The notes under the pieces were generated by a model. The model searched no databases. It was not told where the DNA came from and was given only the letters and a program-made list of their open reading frames with translations. From Candidatus Paraprevotella stercoravium (lineage in GTDB: Bacteria > Bacteroidota > Bacteroidia > Bacteroidales > Bacteroidaceae), in NCBI GenBank assembly GCA_944320795.1, contig CALUIU010000018.1:1-62729 (forward strand): DNA of 62,729 nt. The letters are read 5' to 3'. Positions 54,377-62,666 of the stretch are shown here, piece after piece. The position numbers and the translations under genes were made by a program. Position 1 is the stretch's first letter. Each line of letters starts with the position of its first letter.

Positions 54377-54656
54377 TGATGAATGAATTTTTTTCTTTCT
54401 AAAGGTGCCTCAACTTCACAGTATCCAGCACCTGTCTTGTTTTTGGAAGTAAACTTTTTTCGTTTTCCTTCCTTGAAGAACTTGCTCACTGTAGTCATTT
54501 AAAATGACTAACAGTGAATTCTTCTTCATGAGTCATAAGTCACTACCTTAATTACCTTAAATTACCCTTAAAACTAAACAACCTTTTACCAATAATATCT
54601 CTCACGAGATCCTAACTAATACCTTAATATGTTACCCTTATTTCCTTATGACATTG
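54349..54656 (-). ncRNA. Structured RNA 'B', paralogue of RNA A
   Basis: Starts just after a consensus promoter. An 8-nt arm (54645-54652) pairs with 54532-54539; a hairpin with 5-bp stem and GTGA loop lies at 54597-54610; the 27-nt motif at 54564-54590 is 6 nt further on and matches RNA A at 21 of 27 positions. Stem sequences differ from RNA A but remain complementary. Downstream come a tiny open frame, a hairpin around 54493-54515 and a terminator. The remaining gap 54093-54343 shows no gene. Confidence 0.7.
54416..54529 (-). CDS. Possible 37-residue small protein in RNA B
   Basis: The ATG at 54529 starts a 37-codon frame (begins MKKNSLLVILNDYSEQ, ends QDRCWIL) that stops 40 nt before the terminator stem. 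Its start abuts the 3' arm of the closing stem of RNA B (54532-54539). Overlapping alternatives exist: a 13-codon frame from 54536, and a longer frame from 54498 coupled to it by ATGA, but the latter runs straight through the terminator and is less credible. No known family recognised. Confidence 0.4.
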   Translation of the reverse strand: MKKNSLLVILNDYSEQVLQGRKTKKVYFQKQDRCWIL

Positions 54657-54688
54657 CAAAGGTAGTGACTGTTTGCCTACACAGCAAA
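54657..54688 (-). promoter_or_regulatory. Promoter of RNA B
   Basis: Minus-strand TTTG (54685-54688), 20 nt, TACCTTTG (54657-54664): a perfect Bacteroidetes promoter. Confidence 0.85.
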
Positions 54689-54724
54689 TATTTATTCACT
54701 TTTTATGCAAAAAAACTCCTTTTC

Positions 54725-54738
54725 TTGATTTATATCAA
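54725..54738. promoter_or_regulatory. TTGAT-N4-ATCAA palindrome upstream of RNA B
   Basis: TTGATTTATATCAA, exactly 60 nt upstream of the -7 box, the same distance as at RNA A. Confidence 0.65.
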
Positions 54739-54975
54739 TTCTAAAGTGGGAGAACTCTTTTGGAAAGGGATTTTTTAGGATTTTTCGTCAGCTCTTTTCG
54801 AAATATTTTCAGAGGAGAGTTGTGGAGATATGAAGAACGAAAATGATTCTGATTACTGAATTTTTGTTCGTATATTTTACGTTGTTGAATTCTTGTCACT
54901 TTTTTTTGTGCTTTTATGACGTTCTACCCGATAAATATCCGTATTTTTATGCTCAAAAATAAAGATATAATTATT

Positions 54976-56400
54976 ATGGCCAAGGAAAAGACGGTATATG
55001 TTTGTGAAAATTGCGGGCAAGAGTCTCCCAAATGGGTTGGGAAGTGTCCTTCGTGCGGTGCCTGGAATACGTTCAAAGAGTTCCGAGTGCGCAAGGAGTC
55101 GTCGGCTTCACTGGCAGCCGGTTCCTATGGAGGGTTGTCGGCTCTTCCGACATCCGGCAGTGTTCGTGTGCGTCCGTTGTCGGTAGGAGAGATTGATTCT
55201 TGTGCGGAGCCTCGTCTGGATATGGGTGACGGGGAGCTGAACCGGGTATTAGGAGGTGGTTTGGTTCCGGGATCACTGGTCCTGTTGGGCGGCGAGCCAG
55301 GTATCGGAAAATCTACGTTGGTGCTTCAGACTGTGCTGCGCATGCCGCAGCGTCGGGTGCTTTATGTCAGTGGCGAGGAGAGTGCCCGTCAGATCAAGTT
55401 GCGTGCTGACCGTCTGGTCAGTACCCAGCCTTCGGGAGGACAGGATCTGTTGGCTTCGTCCTCGTGTATGATTGTTTGCGAAACTTTACTGGAGCAGATT
55501 TTCCTGCACATCAAGAATGAACAGCCGGGACTGGTTATTATCGATTCTATTCAAACCATCATGACCGAATCTGTAGATTCTTCCCCAGGAAGTATTACCC
55601 AGGTACGTGAGTGTGCGGCTGCTCTGTTGAAATTTGCCAAACAAAGTAATATTCCTGTAATTCTTATCGGTCATATTAATAAGGAAGGAACTTTGGCCGG
55701 CCCGAAGGTGCTGGAGCATATTGTGGATGCCGTGCTTCAGTTTGAGGGCGACCAGCATTATATGTATCGCATATTGCGCAGCATCAAAAACCGTTTCGGA
55801 AGTACGGCCGAACTGGGTATTTATGAAATGCGACAAACGGGATTACGTCCGGTGAGTAATCCGTCGGAACTGTTGCTTACCGAAGACCATGAAGGTATGA
55901 GTGGAGTGGCTATTTCTTCGGCCATCGAAGGAATCCGTCCGTTTCTCATCGAAACCCAGGCTTTGGTCAGCACTGCTGCATATGGAACACCCCAGCGTTC
56001 GTCTACCGGATTTGATTTACGTCGCCTCAACATGCTGTTGGCCGTGCTGGAAAAGCGTGTCGGCTTTAAGCTGGCCCAAAAGGACGTGTTTCTGAATATA
56101 GCCGGGGGATTGCGGGTGAATGATCCCGCCATTGACCTGTCGGTCATTGCCGCGGTGCTGAGCAGTAATGTAGATACCGGCATTGAGTCGGGCGTATGTA
56201 TGGCCGGAGAGGTGGGACTTAGTGGAGAAATTCGTCCTGTGAACCGTATAGAGCAACGCATTGCCGAAGCGGAGAAACTGGGATTCAGTAGGATGATTGT
56301 GCCACGCTCCAACCTTCAGGGATTTGATTATAAGAAAATGAAAATAGAGCTGGTGCCGGTGCGTAAGGTTGAAGAAGCCTTGCGTGCTCTGTTCGGATAA
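54976..56400 (+). CDS. radA: RadA, DNA repair ATPase
   Basis: 474 residues. N-terminal C4 zinc finger (CENCGQESPKWVGKCPSCG), RecA-like core with Walker A GGEPGIGKST and Walker B LVIIDSIQT, the RadA-specific KNRFG motif (IKNRFGSTAELGIYEM) and a C-terminal Lon-like domain (GEVGLSGEIRPV). It promotes branch migration of recombination intermediates. ATG at 54976 chosen because the zinc finger starts nine codons later. Followed after 54 nt by the FAD oxidoreductase. Confidence 0.96.
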   Translation: MAKEKTVYVCENCGQESPKWVGKCPSCGAWNTFKEFRVRKESSASLAAGSYGGLSALPTSGSVRVRPLSVGEIDSCAEPRLDMGDGELNRVLGGGLVPGSLVLLGGEPGIGKSTLVLQTVLRMPQRRVLYVSGEESARQIKLRADRLVSTQPSGGQDLLASSSCMIVCETLLEQIFLHIKNEQPGLVIIDSIQTIMTESVDSSPGSITQVRECAAALLKFAKQSNIPVILIGHINKEGTLAGPKVLEHIVDAVLQFEGDQHYMYRILRSIKNRFGSTAELGIYEMRQTGLRPVSNPSELLLTEDHEGMSGVAISSAIEGIRPFLIETQALVSTAAYGTPQRSSTGFDLRRLNMLLAVLEKRVGFKLAQKDVFLNIAGGLRVNDPAIDLSVIAAVLSSNVDTGIESGVCMAGEVGLSGEIRPVNRIEQRIAEAEKLGFSRMIVPRSNLQGFDYKKMKIELVPVRKVEEALRALFG

Positions 56401-56454
56401 GAAATTCCACTCTATACCTTTATATAGTAAAATAAAAAAAGATACAGAAAAATA

Positions 56455-58134
56455 ATGATACATGAATTTCAACTGCGGGCCTTGCCCGAGCAAGCCTATA
56501 ATGAGCAAGCTGTGCGCCGCTTTGTGGCCCGCGAGAAAGGACTTGATGAACGAACAATTCAGGGAGTGCGCATACTGAAAAAAAGCATTGACGCCCGACA
56601 ACGCACCATCTATGTCAACCTGAAAGTGCGGGTTTACGTCAACGAGCAGCCTACGGATGAGGCTTATGTGCCTACAGAATATCAGAATGTGGAGGGACAT
56701 CGGCGCGTGATTGTGGTGGGTGCCGGTCCTGGAGGGCTTTTTGCCGCCTTGCGTCTGATAGAATTGGGGTATTGTCCGATTGTGGTGGAACGTGGAAAGA
56801 ATGTGCGCGACCGGAAACTGGATTTGGCTCGTATCTCGCGTGAGCATAAGGTAGATCCCGAGAGTAATTACAGTTTTGGAGAGGGAGGAGCCGGTGCTTA
56901 TTCCGACGGAAAACTCTACACCCGTAGCAAGAAACGTGGTAATGTGGACAAGATTCTGAATGTATTCTGTCAGCATGGAGCCAGTACGGCCATTCTGTCC
57001 GATGCCCATCCGCATATTGGAACTGATAAGTTGCCCCGTGTCATCGAGAATATGCGCAATACCATTCTGCAATGCGGGGGTGAGGTACATTTTGAGACCC
57101 GTATGGATCGGCTGATCGTGCACGAAGGCAAAGTGGAAGGTATCGAAACCCATGACGGACGGATCTTTAAGGGACCGGTCATTCTGGCCACCGGTCATTC
57201 GGCACGAGATGTATACCGTCATCTGTTCCGTCAAGGCATAACGGTTGAGGCCAAAGGACTGGCGGTAGGTGTGCGTCTGGAGCATCCTTCCAAACTGATT
57301 GACCAGATACAGTATCACAATAAGAATGGCCGTGGAAAATATCTGCCCGCAGCCGAATACAGTTTTGTGACGCAGGTGGACGGTCGTGGTGTGTACAGTT
57401 TCTGTATGTGTCCTGGAGGATTTATTGTGCCGGCAGCCAGCGGTCCGCAGCAGATTGTGGTCAACGGTATGTCACCCAGCAATCGCGGTTCTCAGTGGAG
57501 TAATTCCGGCATGGTGGTAGAGTTGCATTCTGAAGACTTACAGGAGAAATCCATGTATCGTTTCCTGAAAGAATATGTGCACAGTATAGAGGCTCCAGAG
57601 TGCGACACTCTGAAAGACATTCTGCATTATTGCGATCCGGAGTCGGTGTGGAACGGAGCGCCTGAGGAGCATCCTTTGGCGTTGCTTTACTTTCAGGAAG
57701 CCATCGAACGCCAGAATTGGGTACAGGGACAATACCGCCAGACAGCACCGGCACAGCGTATGGCCGACTTTGTGAACCGCAAGTTGAGTTACGATCTGCC
57801 GCGCAGTTCCTATTCACCGGGACTGATTTCCTCGCCACTGCATTTCTGGATGCCGGAGTTTATCGCCGGTCGTTTGGCACGTGGATTCCAGAACTTCGGC
57901 CGGAGCAGCCGTGGTTTTCTGACCAACGAGGCCGTGATGATTGCGGTAGAGAGCCGTACGTCGGCACCTGTGCGTATCGTCCGTGACGCTGAGACATTGC
58001 AACATATTACCGTAGAAGGTCTTTTTCCTTGCGGCGAAGGGGCCGGATATGCCGGAGGTATTGTTTCGGCCGGTATCGACGGAGAGCGTTGTGCCGAAGC
58101 TGTAGCGGCTTATTTGGATTGTGTTGCCCGCTAA
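56455..58134 (+). CDS. FAD-dependent oxidoreductase (COG2509 type)
   Basis: 559 residues. An N-terminal ferredoxin-like segment (HEFQLRALPEQAYNEQ) precedes the FAD-binding GAGPGGLFAALRLIELG near residue 85, then YSFGEGGAGAYSDGKLYTR, ILATGHSARD and a terminal GEGAGYAGGIVSAGIDGE flavin motif. The family is uncharacterised; it is soluble and probably NAD(P)-linked. Possibly transcribed with radA, without an obvious functional tie. Confidence 0.85.
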   Translation: MIHEFQLRALPEQAYNEQAVRRFVAREKGLDERTIQGVRILKKSIDARQRTIYVNLKVRVYVNEQPTDEAYVPTEYQNVEGHRRVIVVGAGPGGLFAALRLIELGYCPIVVERGKNVRDRKLDLARISREHKVDPESNYSFGEGGAGAYSDGKLYTRSKKRGNVDKILNVFCQHGASTAILSDAHPHIGTDKLPRVIENMRNTILQCGGEVHFETRMDRLIVHEGKVEGIETHDGRIFKGPVILATGHSARDVYRHLFRQGITVEAKGLAVGVRLEHPSKLIDQIQYHNKNGRGKYLPAAEYSFVTQVDGRGVYSFCMCPGGFIVPAASGPQQIVVNGMSPSNRGSQWSNSGMVVELHSEDLQEKSMYRFLKEYVHSIEAPECDTLKDILHYCDPESVWNGAPEEHPLALLYFQEAIERQNWVQGQYRQTAPAQRMADFVNRKLSYDLPRSSYSPGLISSPLHFWMPEFIAGRLARGFQNFGRSSRGFLTNEAVMIAVESRTSAPVRIVRDAETLQHITVEGLFPCGEGAGYAGGIVSAGIDGERCAEAVAAYLDCVAR

Positions 58135-58174
58135 TGGTATTCTTTTCGAATACACGAGAGGGTAAAGAAAGAAT

Positions 58175-58236
58175 AAAAAGCCAAACACCTCAATAAGTTT
58201 TGAAACAATTGACTTATTGAGGTGTTTGGCTTTTTT
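58175..58236. terminator. Long bidirectional terminator
   Basis: A perfect stem of about 23 bp (58175-58197 against 58213-58235) with A- and T-runs, between convergent genes. Confidence 0.9.
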
Positions 58237-58265
58237 ATTGTTTTTGAAAACAGATTTTCCGGTAT

Positions 58266-58976
58266 TTAAAAATCCAGTCCAACACTGGCTGTAAAACAGC
58301 CGGTGCGGATGCGTCCGTCAAAATCGTCATAATTATAATCTTTAAAATCTTTTCCGGCCAGATTGTTCATACCGATGTCATAACAGAAATCCAAATAGAA
58401 ATTCTGGAAGGCCATGCCCAAGCCTAGACGGAATCCGGCATCAAAACGTTTCAGATATTTGTCTGAAAATGGATTTTCTTTGATGCGTTGCTCATATAGC
58501 TTGACATTTCCGCCTACACCACAGGCTATAAAGCCGCCGAAATAAGGTTGAATCGTCAGATCATCGAAACCTACATCGGCTTTGTATTTAAATACAATTG
58601 GCAGTTCCAGATATTTCAGGTTATAGGTTTTGCGTTCAATATCCTTTGTAGCTTCCAGCTTGGCACCTTTTTCTGAGTAGAGCAGGCCGGTTTCAAAGTA
58701 AAGTGGTATGGTGCGTCCTACCCGGTTTCCATAAACAATGCCCGCATTGATGAGTGAGAGTGGCCGGGTTTCCGGTCCGGGATTGAATCCCCGGCAATAG
58801 AAGCGGGGTACATTCAGACCTACACGGATTCCAAAATAGCTGCTGCGGTCGTAGTTATACCATCTGCTGGCGCTTATTCCTTCGGCCTGGGTCGTATTTC
58901 CATTGATTCCGATATAGCCCATTCCTGCCGGCAACATACAGAGCAGAATCAGGAAAGAAAATATTCTTTTGATCAT
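58266..58976 (-). CDS. Outer-membrane beta-barrel protein (porin-like)
   Basis: 236 residues with a signal peptide (MIKRIFSFLILLCMLPAG) and barrel strands such as YFGIRVGLNVPRFY, LYFETGLLYSEKGAKLE and a terminal TGCFTASVGLDF ending in Phe. It belongs to the same broad OMP_b-brl group as the gene at 5606 but is not closely similar. Function unknown. The ATG at 58976 is preferred over the TTG two codons upstream. Confidence 0.78.
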   Translation of the reverse strand: MIKRIFSFLILLCMLPAGMGYIGINGNTTQAEGISASRWYNYDRSSYFGIRVGLNVPRFYCRGFNPGPETRPLSLINAGIVYGNRVGRTIPLYFETGLLYSEKGAKLEATKDIERKTYNLKYLELPIVFKYKADVGFDDLTIQPYFGGFIACGVGGNVKLYEQRIKENPFSDKYLKRFDAGFRLGLGMAFQNFYLDFCYDIGMNNLAGKDFKDYNYDDFDGRIRTGCFTASVGLDF

Positions 58977-59061
58977 TTTCAACTTGTTTTTGAATGGTTG
59001 ATTTTCACAGACAAAAGTACAATTTTTTTTTATAACATCTTTCTTTTAGAGAAATAATTAC

Positions 59062-59149
59062 TATTTTTGTTCTTCTAATAATGTGGATTGCGGGCGAAGT
59101 AACCTGGATACTTCGGTGCAGGTGCTCAATGCCCGAGAATAATAATTGA
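59062..59149 (+). promoter_or_regulatory. thrA promoter and short leader
   Basis: TATTTTTG at 59062-59069 is a TAnnTTTG box. Between it and thrA a 22-codon frame (59081-59149) ends 6 nt before the thrA start; it has only one Thr and two Ile codons, so classical Thr/Ile attenuation is not supported. A GGGC/GCCC pairing is possible within it. Confidence 0.45.
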
Positions 59150-59155
59150 CAGCAA

Positions 59156-61591
59156 ATGAAAGTTCTGAAATTTGGAGGAACCTCGGTGGGTTCCGTGGAA
59201 AGTATCCTAAATGTAAAAAAAATAGTTGAGGGACAGACTGAGCCTGTGATTGTAGTTGTTTCTGCTCTTGGAGGAGTGACTGATAAATTGATACATACTT
59301 CACAGCTGGCTGTGTCTGGAAATCTGGATTACAAGAAGTCGTTTATGGAACTGACAGACCGTCATTACCAGATGATAGATCAGATCATTCCGGCAGGTCC
59401 CCGCAAGGAGATGTTGATTTCTATTGTCAATTCTCTGTTTGAAGAGCTGCACAGCATTTATCAGGGTGTTTATCTGATTAAGGATTTGTCTGCCAAGACT
59501 CAGGACATGATCGTAAGTTATGGCGAGCGTATCTCTTCAAATATTATATCTGTTTTGATTACCGGTTCGGTGTGGTACGATTCGCGTACATTTATCAAAA
59601 CCGAAATGCGTGGAGGACGCCGCTTGCTGGCTTCAGAGGAAACTAACCGTTTGATAGGGGACACTTTTGGAAAACTGCCGAAAGTGGCTTTGGTGCCGGG
59701 ATTCATATCCAGCGATGTTGAGTCTGGGGAAACAACCAATCTGGGACGCGGTGGCTCAGATTATACGGCTTCTATTTTGGCAGCTGCTCTTGATGCTTCA
59801 GTTCTGGAAATATGGACCGATGTGGACGGCTTTATGACAGCCGATCCGAAAGTTATTTCTACGGCCTATACCATTAATGAGTTGAGTTATGTAGAGGCTA
59901 TGGAGCTTTGTAACTTTGGTGCCAAAGTGGTCTATCCGCCGACCATCTATCCGGTGTGCGTCAAGAACATTCCGATTTGGGTTAAGAATACTTTCAAACC
60001 CGAAGCACAGGGAACCATTATCAAGAAAGAAGTGGAGCGTGACCGTACCGGTAAACCGATCTGCGGTATTTCGAGCATTAACAATACTTCACTGATTTTT
60101 GTTTCCGGTTTGTCTATGGTGGGTGTGATTGGTGTGAACCAGCGCATTTTCTCGGCATTGGCCAATAACGGAATCAGTGTATTTATGGTAGCTCAGACCT
60201 CTTCTGAGAGCAGTACATCAATTGGTGTGCGTGACGAGGATGTAGAAAAGGCATGCCGTGTATTGGATGAAGAGTTTGCCAAGGAGATTCAGACCGGCGC
60301 CATGTTCCCGATGCAGGCCAGTAGCGGATTGGCTACCGTAGCTGTTGTAGGCGAAAGCATGAAGAATGTTTCGGGAGTGGCCGGAAAACTGTTCGGTACT
60401 TTGGGGCGCAACGGTATTAATGTCATTGCTTGTGCGCAGGGTGTTTCCCAAACCAATATTTCCTTTGTTGTGGAATCGGCTTATTTGAGAAAGACGCTGA
60501 ATGTGATTCACGACAGTTTCTTCTTGTCTGAATACCGTGTGCTGAACCTCTTCCTGTGTGGGGTAGGCACTGTGGGCGGTAGCCTGATTGAACAGATTGC
60601 CGCTCAGCGCGAAAAACTGATGAAGGAAAAAGGACTTAAACTGAATGTTGTTGGTATTGCCAGCAGTCGTAATGCTTTGTTCGACCGCAAGGGACTTTCG
60701 CTTACCGATTACAAGGAGCGTTTGCGCGCTTCTGCTCCCAGCACCTTGCAGAATTTGCGTGATGAAATCATCAATATGAATATCTTCAATTCGGTATTTG
60801 TGGACTGCACGGCAAGTGCCGAGGTCGCTTCCTTGTATCAGGACTTCCTGGAGCATAATATTTCGGTGGTAGCTGCCAATAAAGTGGCTGCTTCTTCAGA
60901 CTATGCCAGCTATTCACGTCTGAAGCATACGGCATTCCAACGTGGAGTGAAGTATCTGTTTGAAACAAATGTAGGAGCCGGTCTGCCAATTATCCGTACA
61001 CTGAATGATTTGCGTAACAGTGGTGACAAGATTCTTCGTATAGAAGCTGTATTAAGCGGTACTTTGAATTTTATCTTCAACAAGATATCACGTGAGATTC
61101 CTTTCAGTAAGACCGTACAGATGGCCAAGGACGAAGGTTACAGTGAGCCGGATCCACGAATTGATTTGAGCGGAAAAGACGTAATCCGAAAACTAGTTAT
61201 CCTGACCCGTGAATCGGGCTATCAGATTGAGCAGGAGGATGTAGAGGCTCATCTCTTTATACCGGATGAACTGTTTCAGGGATCCGTTGAGGAGTTTTGG
61301 GAAAAACTTCCTTCTTTGGACGCTGAGTTCGAGGAAAAACGTCAGAAGTTGGAAGCTGAAAACAAACGTTGGCGTTTTGTGGCAAAATATGAGAATGGAA
61401 AAGGTTCTGTTGCACTTTGTGCTGTAGACCGCAGTCATCCGTTCTACTCACTGGAAGGCTCAAATAATGTGGTATTGCTTACTACAGAACGTTACAATGA
61501 GTATCCGATGATCATTCAGGGCTATGGAGCCGGAGCAAGTGTTACAGCAGCAGGTGTGTTTGCCGACATCATGAGTATTGCTAATATTTAA
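59156..61591 (+). CDS. thrA: Bifunctional aspartate kinase / homoserine dehydrogenase I
   Basis: 811 residues. The N-terminal kinase (KVLKFGGTSVGS, then LGRGGSDYTASILA) phosphorylates aspartate; the central ACT domains (SMVGVIGVNQRIFSALANNG and repeat) bind feedback inhibitor, usually threonine; the C-terminal homoserine dehydrogenase (FLCGVGTVGGSL, then GAGLPIIRTLNDL) makes homoserine. Length equals E. coli ThrA. Its homoserine supplies MetA, encoded 12 kb away in this window. No thrB or thrC follows within the window. Confidence 0.96.
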   Translation: MKVLKFGGTSVGSVESILNVKKIVEGQTEPVIVVVSALGGVTDKLIHTSQLAVSGNLDYKKSFMELTDRHYQMIDQIIPAGPRKEMLISIVNSLFEELHSIYQGVYLIKDLSAKTQDMIVSYGERISSNIISVLITGSVWYDSRTFIKTEMRGGRRLLASEETNRLIGDTFGKLPKVALVPGFISSDVESGETTNLGRGGSDYTASILAAALDASVLEIWTDVDGFMTADPKVISTAYTINELSYVEAMELCNFGAKVVYPPTIYPVCVKNIPIWVKNTFKPEAQGTIIKKEVERDRTGKPICGISSINNTSLIFVSGLSMVGVIGVNQRIFSALANNGISVFMVAQTSSESSTSIGVRDEDVEKACRVLDEEFAKEIQTGAMFPMQASSGLATVAVVGESMKNVSGVAGKLFGTLGRNGINVIACAQGVSQTNISFVVESAYLRKTLNVIHDSFFLSEYRVLNLFLCGVGTVGGSLIEQIAAQREKLMKEKGLKLNVVGIASSRNALFDRKGLSLTDYKERLRASAPSTLQNLRDEIINMNIFNSVFVDCTASAEVASLYQDFLEHNISVVAANKVAASSDYASYSRLKHTAFQRGVKYLFETNVGAGLPIIRTLNDLRNSGDKILRIEAVLSGTLNFIFNKISREIPFSKTVQMAKDEGYSEPDPRIDLSGKDVIRKLVILTRESGYQIEQEDVEAHLFIPDELFQGSVEEFWEKLPSLDAEFEEKRQKLEAENKRWRFVAKYENGKGSVALCAVDRSHPFYSLEGSNNVVLLTTERYNEYPMIIQGYGAGASVTAAGVFADIMSIANI

Positions 61592-61611
61592 GTAATGAGA
61601 ATTTGACGAAT

Positions 61612-61753
61612 TCAGAACAAGGTTGGCTGTGTCATTGATACAAAGATCCCCAAATTATCATTATCATCGGGAATTGAATGGATTGACATCGGGGATTTAA
61701 TTTCCGGTAATGCCGTTAGACATTTGGAACAGTCCGATGAATTCTCTGTATGA
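61612..61753 (+). pseudogene. Possible gene fragment downstream of thrA
   Basis: A plus-strand frame without a start codon reads NKVGCVIDTKIPKL and SSGIEWIDIGDLISGNAV, then stops at a TGA (61751-61753). The composition resembles a real protein tail, but I recognise no family. It may be a remnant or a chance frame. Confidence 0.25.
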
Positions 61754-61775
61754 TTCTACAATTTTATGTTAAGGT

Positions 61776-61838
61776 ATATATAAGAAAACCGCCTTGCCAA
61801 AATCCTTTCGGGACAGGCAAGGCGGTTTTCTTATATAT
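61776..61838. terminator. Very stable bidirectional terminator
   Basis: A perfect stem of more than 20 bp (61776-61798 against 61816-61838) containing AAAACCGCCTTGCC, between convergent thrA and the sialidase remnant. Confidence 0.85.
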
Positions 61839-61919
61839 TGCTGAGAACTTTTATGTTGGGAAGCACTTTTCCAGAGCCCTTCTGTTCTTTGCAGATTCCC
61901 ATATTCCTTTTGAGCAGAA

Positions 61920-62666
61920 TTACTTCATGGAATACTTTCCGGAAGTAATATCCTCTACGCTTAAAGCCTTGTATACCATGTTATAATAGCCAGGTTCTTC
62001 TTCGTAGAAGAATCCGATTTTCTTGTCTTTCTGGATACAGAAAGTAGAATAGGCCGATCCGGCATGGGTAACCAGATAGGAACCCTCCCAGTTGGAGGCC
62101 AAAGCTTTAGGAGTGGCATAATCAGCTTCGCTCTCTAAGGCCTTGTAATAAATGGTCACTTCTGCACGCTTGTCAGCAACAGGGAGTGACTGGATGATCA
62201 GGTCCACTTCTTTGCCGTCACTATTACGTATAGCCTTGAAGATACCAACTTCGCCATTGGTAGCGTTGGCGCCGGTTTTGATTCCTCCCGGACAGTCGTG
62301 CGAGGCAACTACTTCTCCCCAGCTTCCGGTGGCCTTCTTCTTGTTTTTATAAGAGTAGATATTGTAGAAACGTCCGTATCCCTTACGGCTGCTTAGCAAG
62401 ACATCACCATTAGGCAATTCCTCGCATTTGGGTTCATCCCCCTTGGGAGCCGGTGACTGGTTTACATCTCCAAGCACCTTCCATTCCTTTCCGAAGTTAT
62501 CGCTATAAATTACATAGTTTCCTCCGTCAGTGCACAAGGCGGCATAGATACGTTTGTATTTTCCTTTTTTTATCTGCTTGGACTGGCAAATCTTGCCCGA
62601 ACCGATAAAGAGTTTTTTGATCGGTCCTTGTTCGCGCTGGTCGAAAAGGCTGTAAATAGTCGTCCC
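61920..62666 (-). pseudogene. nanH: GH33 exo-sialidase, 5' part missing
   Basis: The frame is open for 248 codons to a stop at 61920 but lacks any family N-terminus, running into a TAA at 62667-62669. It shows the Asp-box YSDNFGKEW, an arginine-triad segment (VLLSSRKGYGRFYNI), the Tyr/Glu region AYSTFCIQKDKKIGFFYEE and the usual end NMVYKALSVEDIT. Intact Bacteroides sialidases are about 540 residues, so half is gone. The intact protein would release sialic acid from host glycans. The truncation coincides with a mobile-element end. Confidence 0.75.

Noticed and set aside
54160-54498. 112-codon minus-strand frame starting MTTVSKFF
   Set aside because: It reads straight through a strong terminator (54344-54376); at most its first ~45 codons could be translated, and the 37-codon frame ending before the terminator fits better.
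56017-57318. 433-codon minus-strand frame across radA and the FAD oxidoreductase
   Set aside because: It lies antisense to two well-supported genes and has no recognisable motif.
59081-59149. Threonine/isoleucine attenuator before thrA
   Set aside because: The 22-codon leader frame has one Thr and two Ile codons and there is no terminator hairpin, so classical attenuation is not supported.
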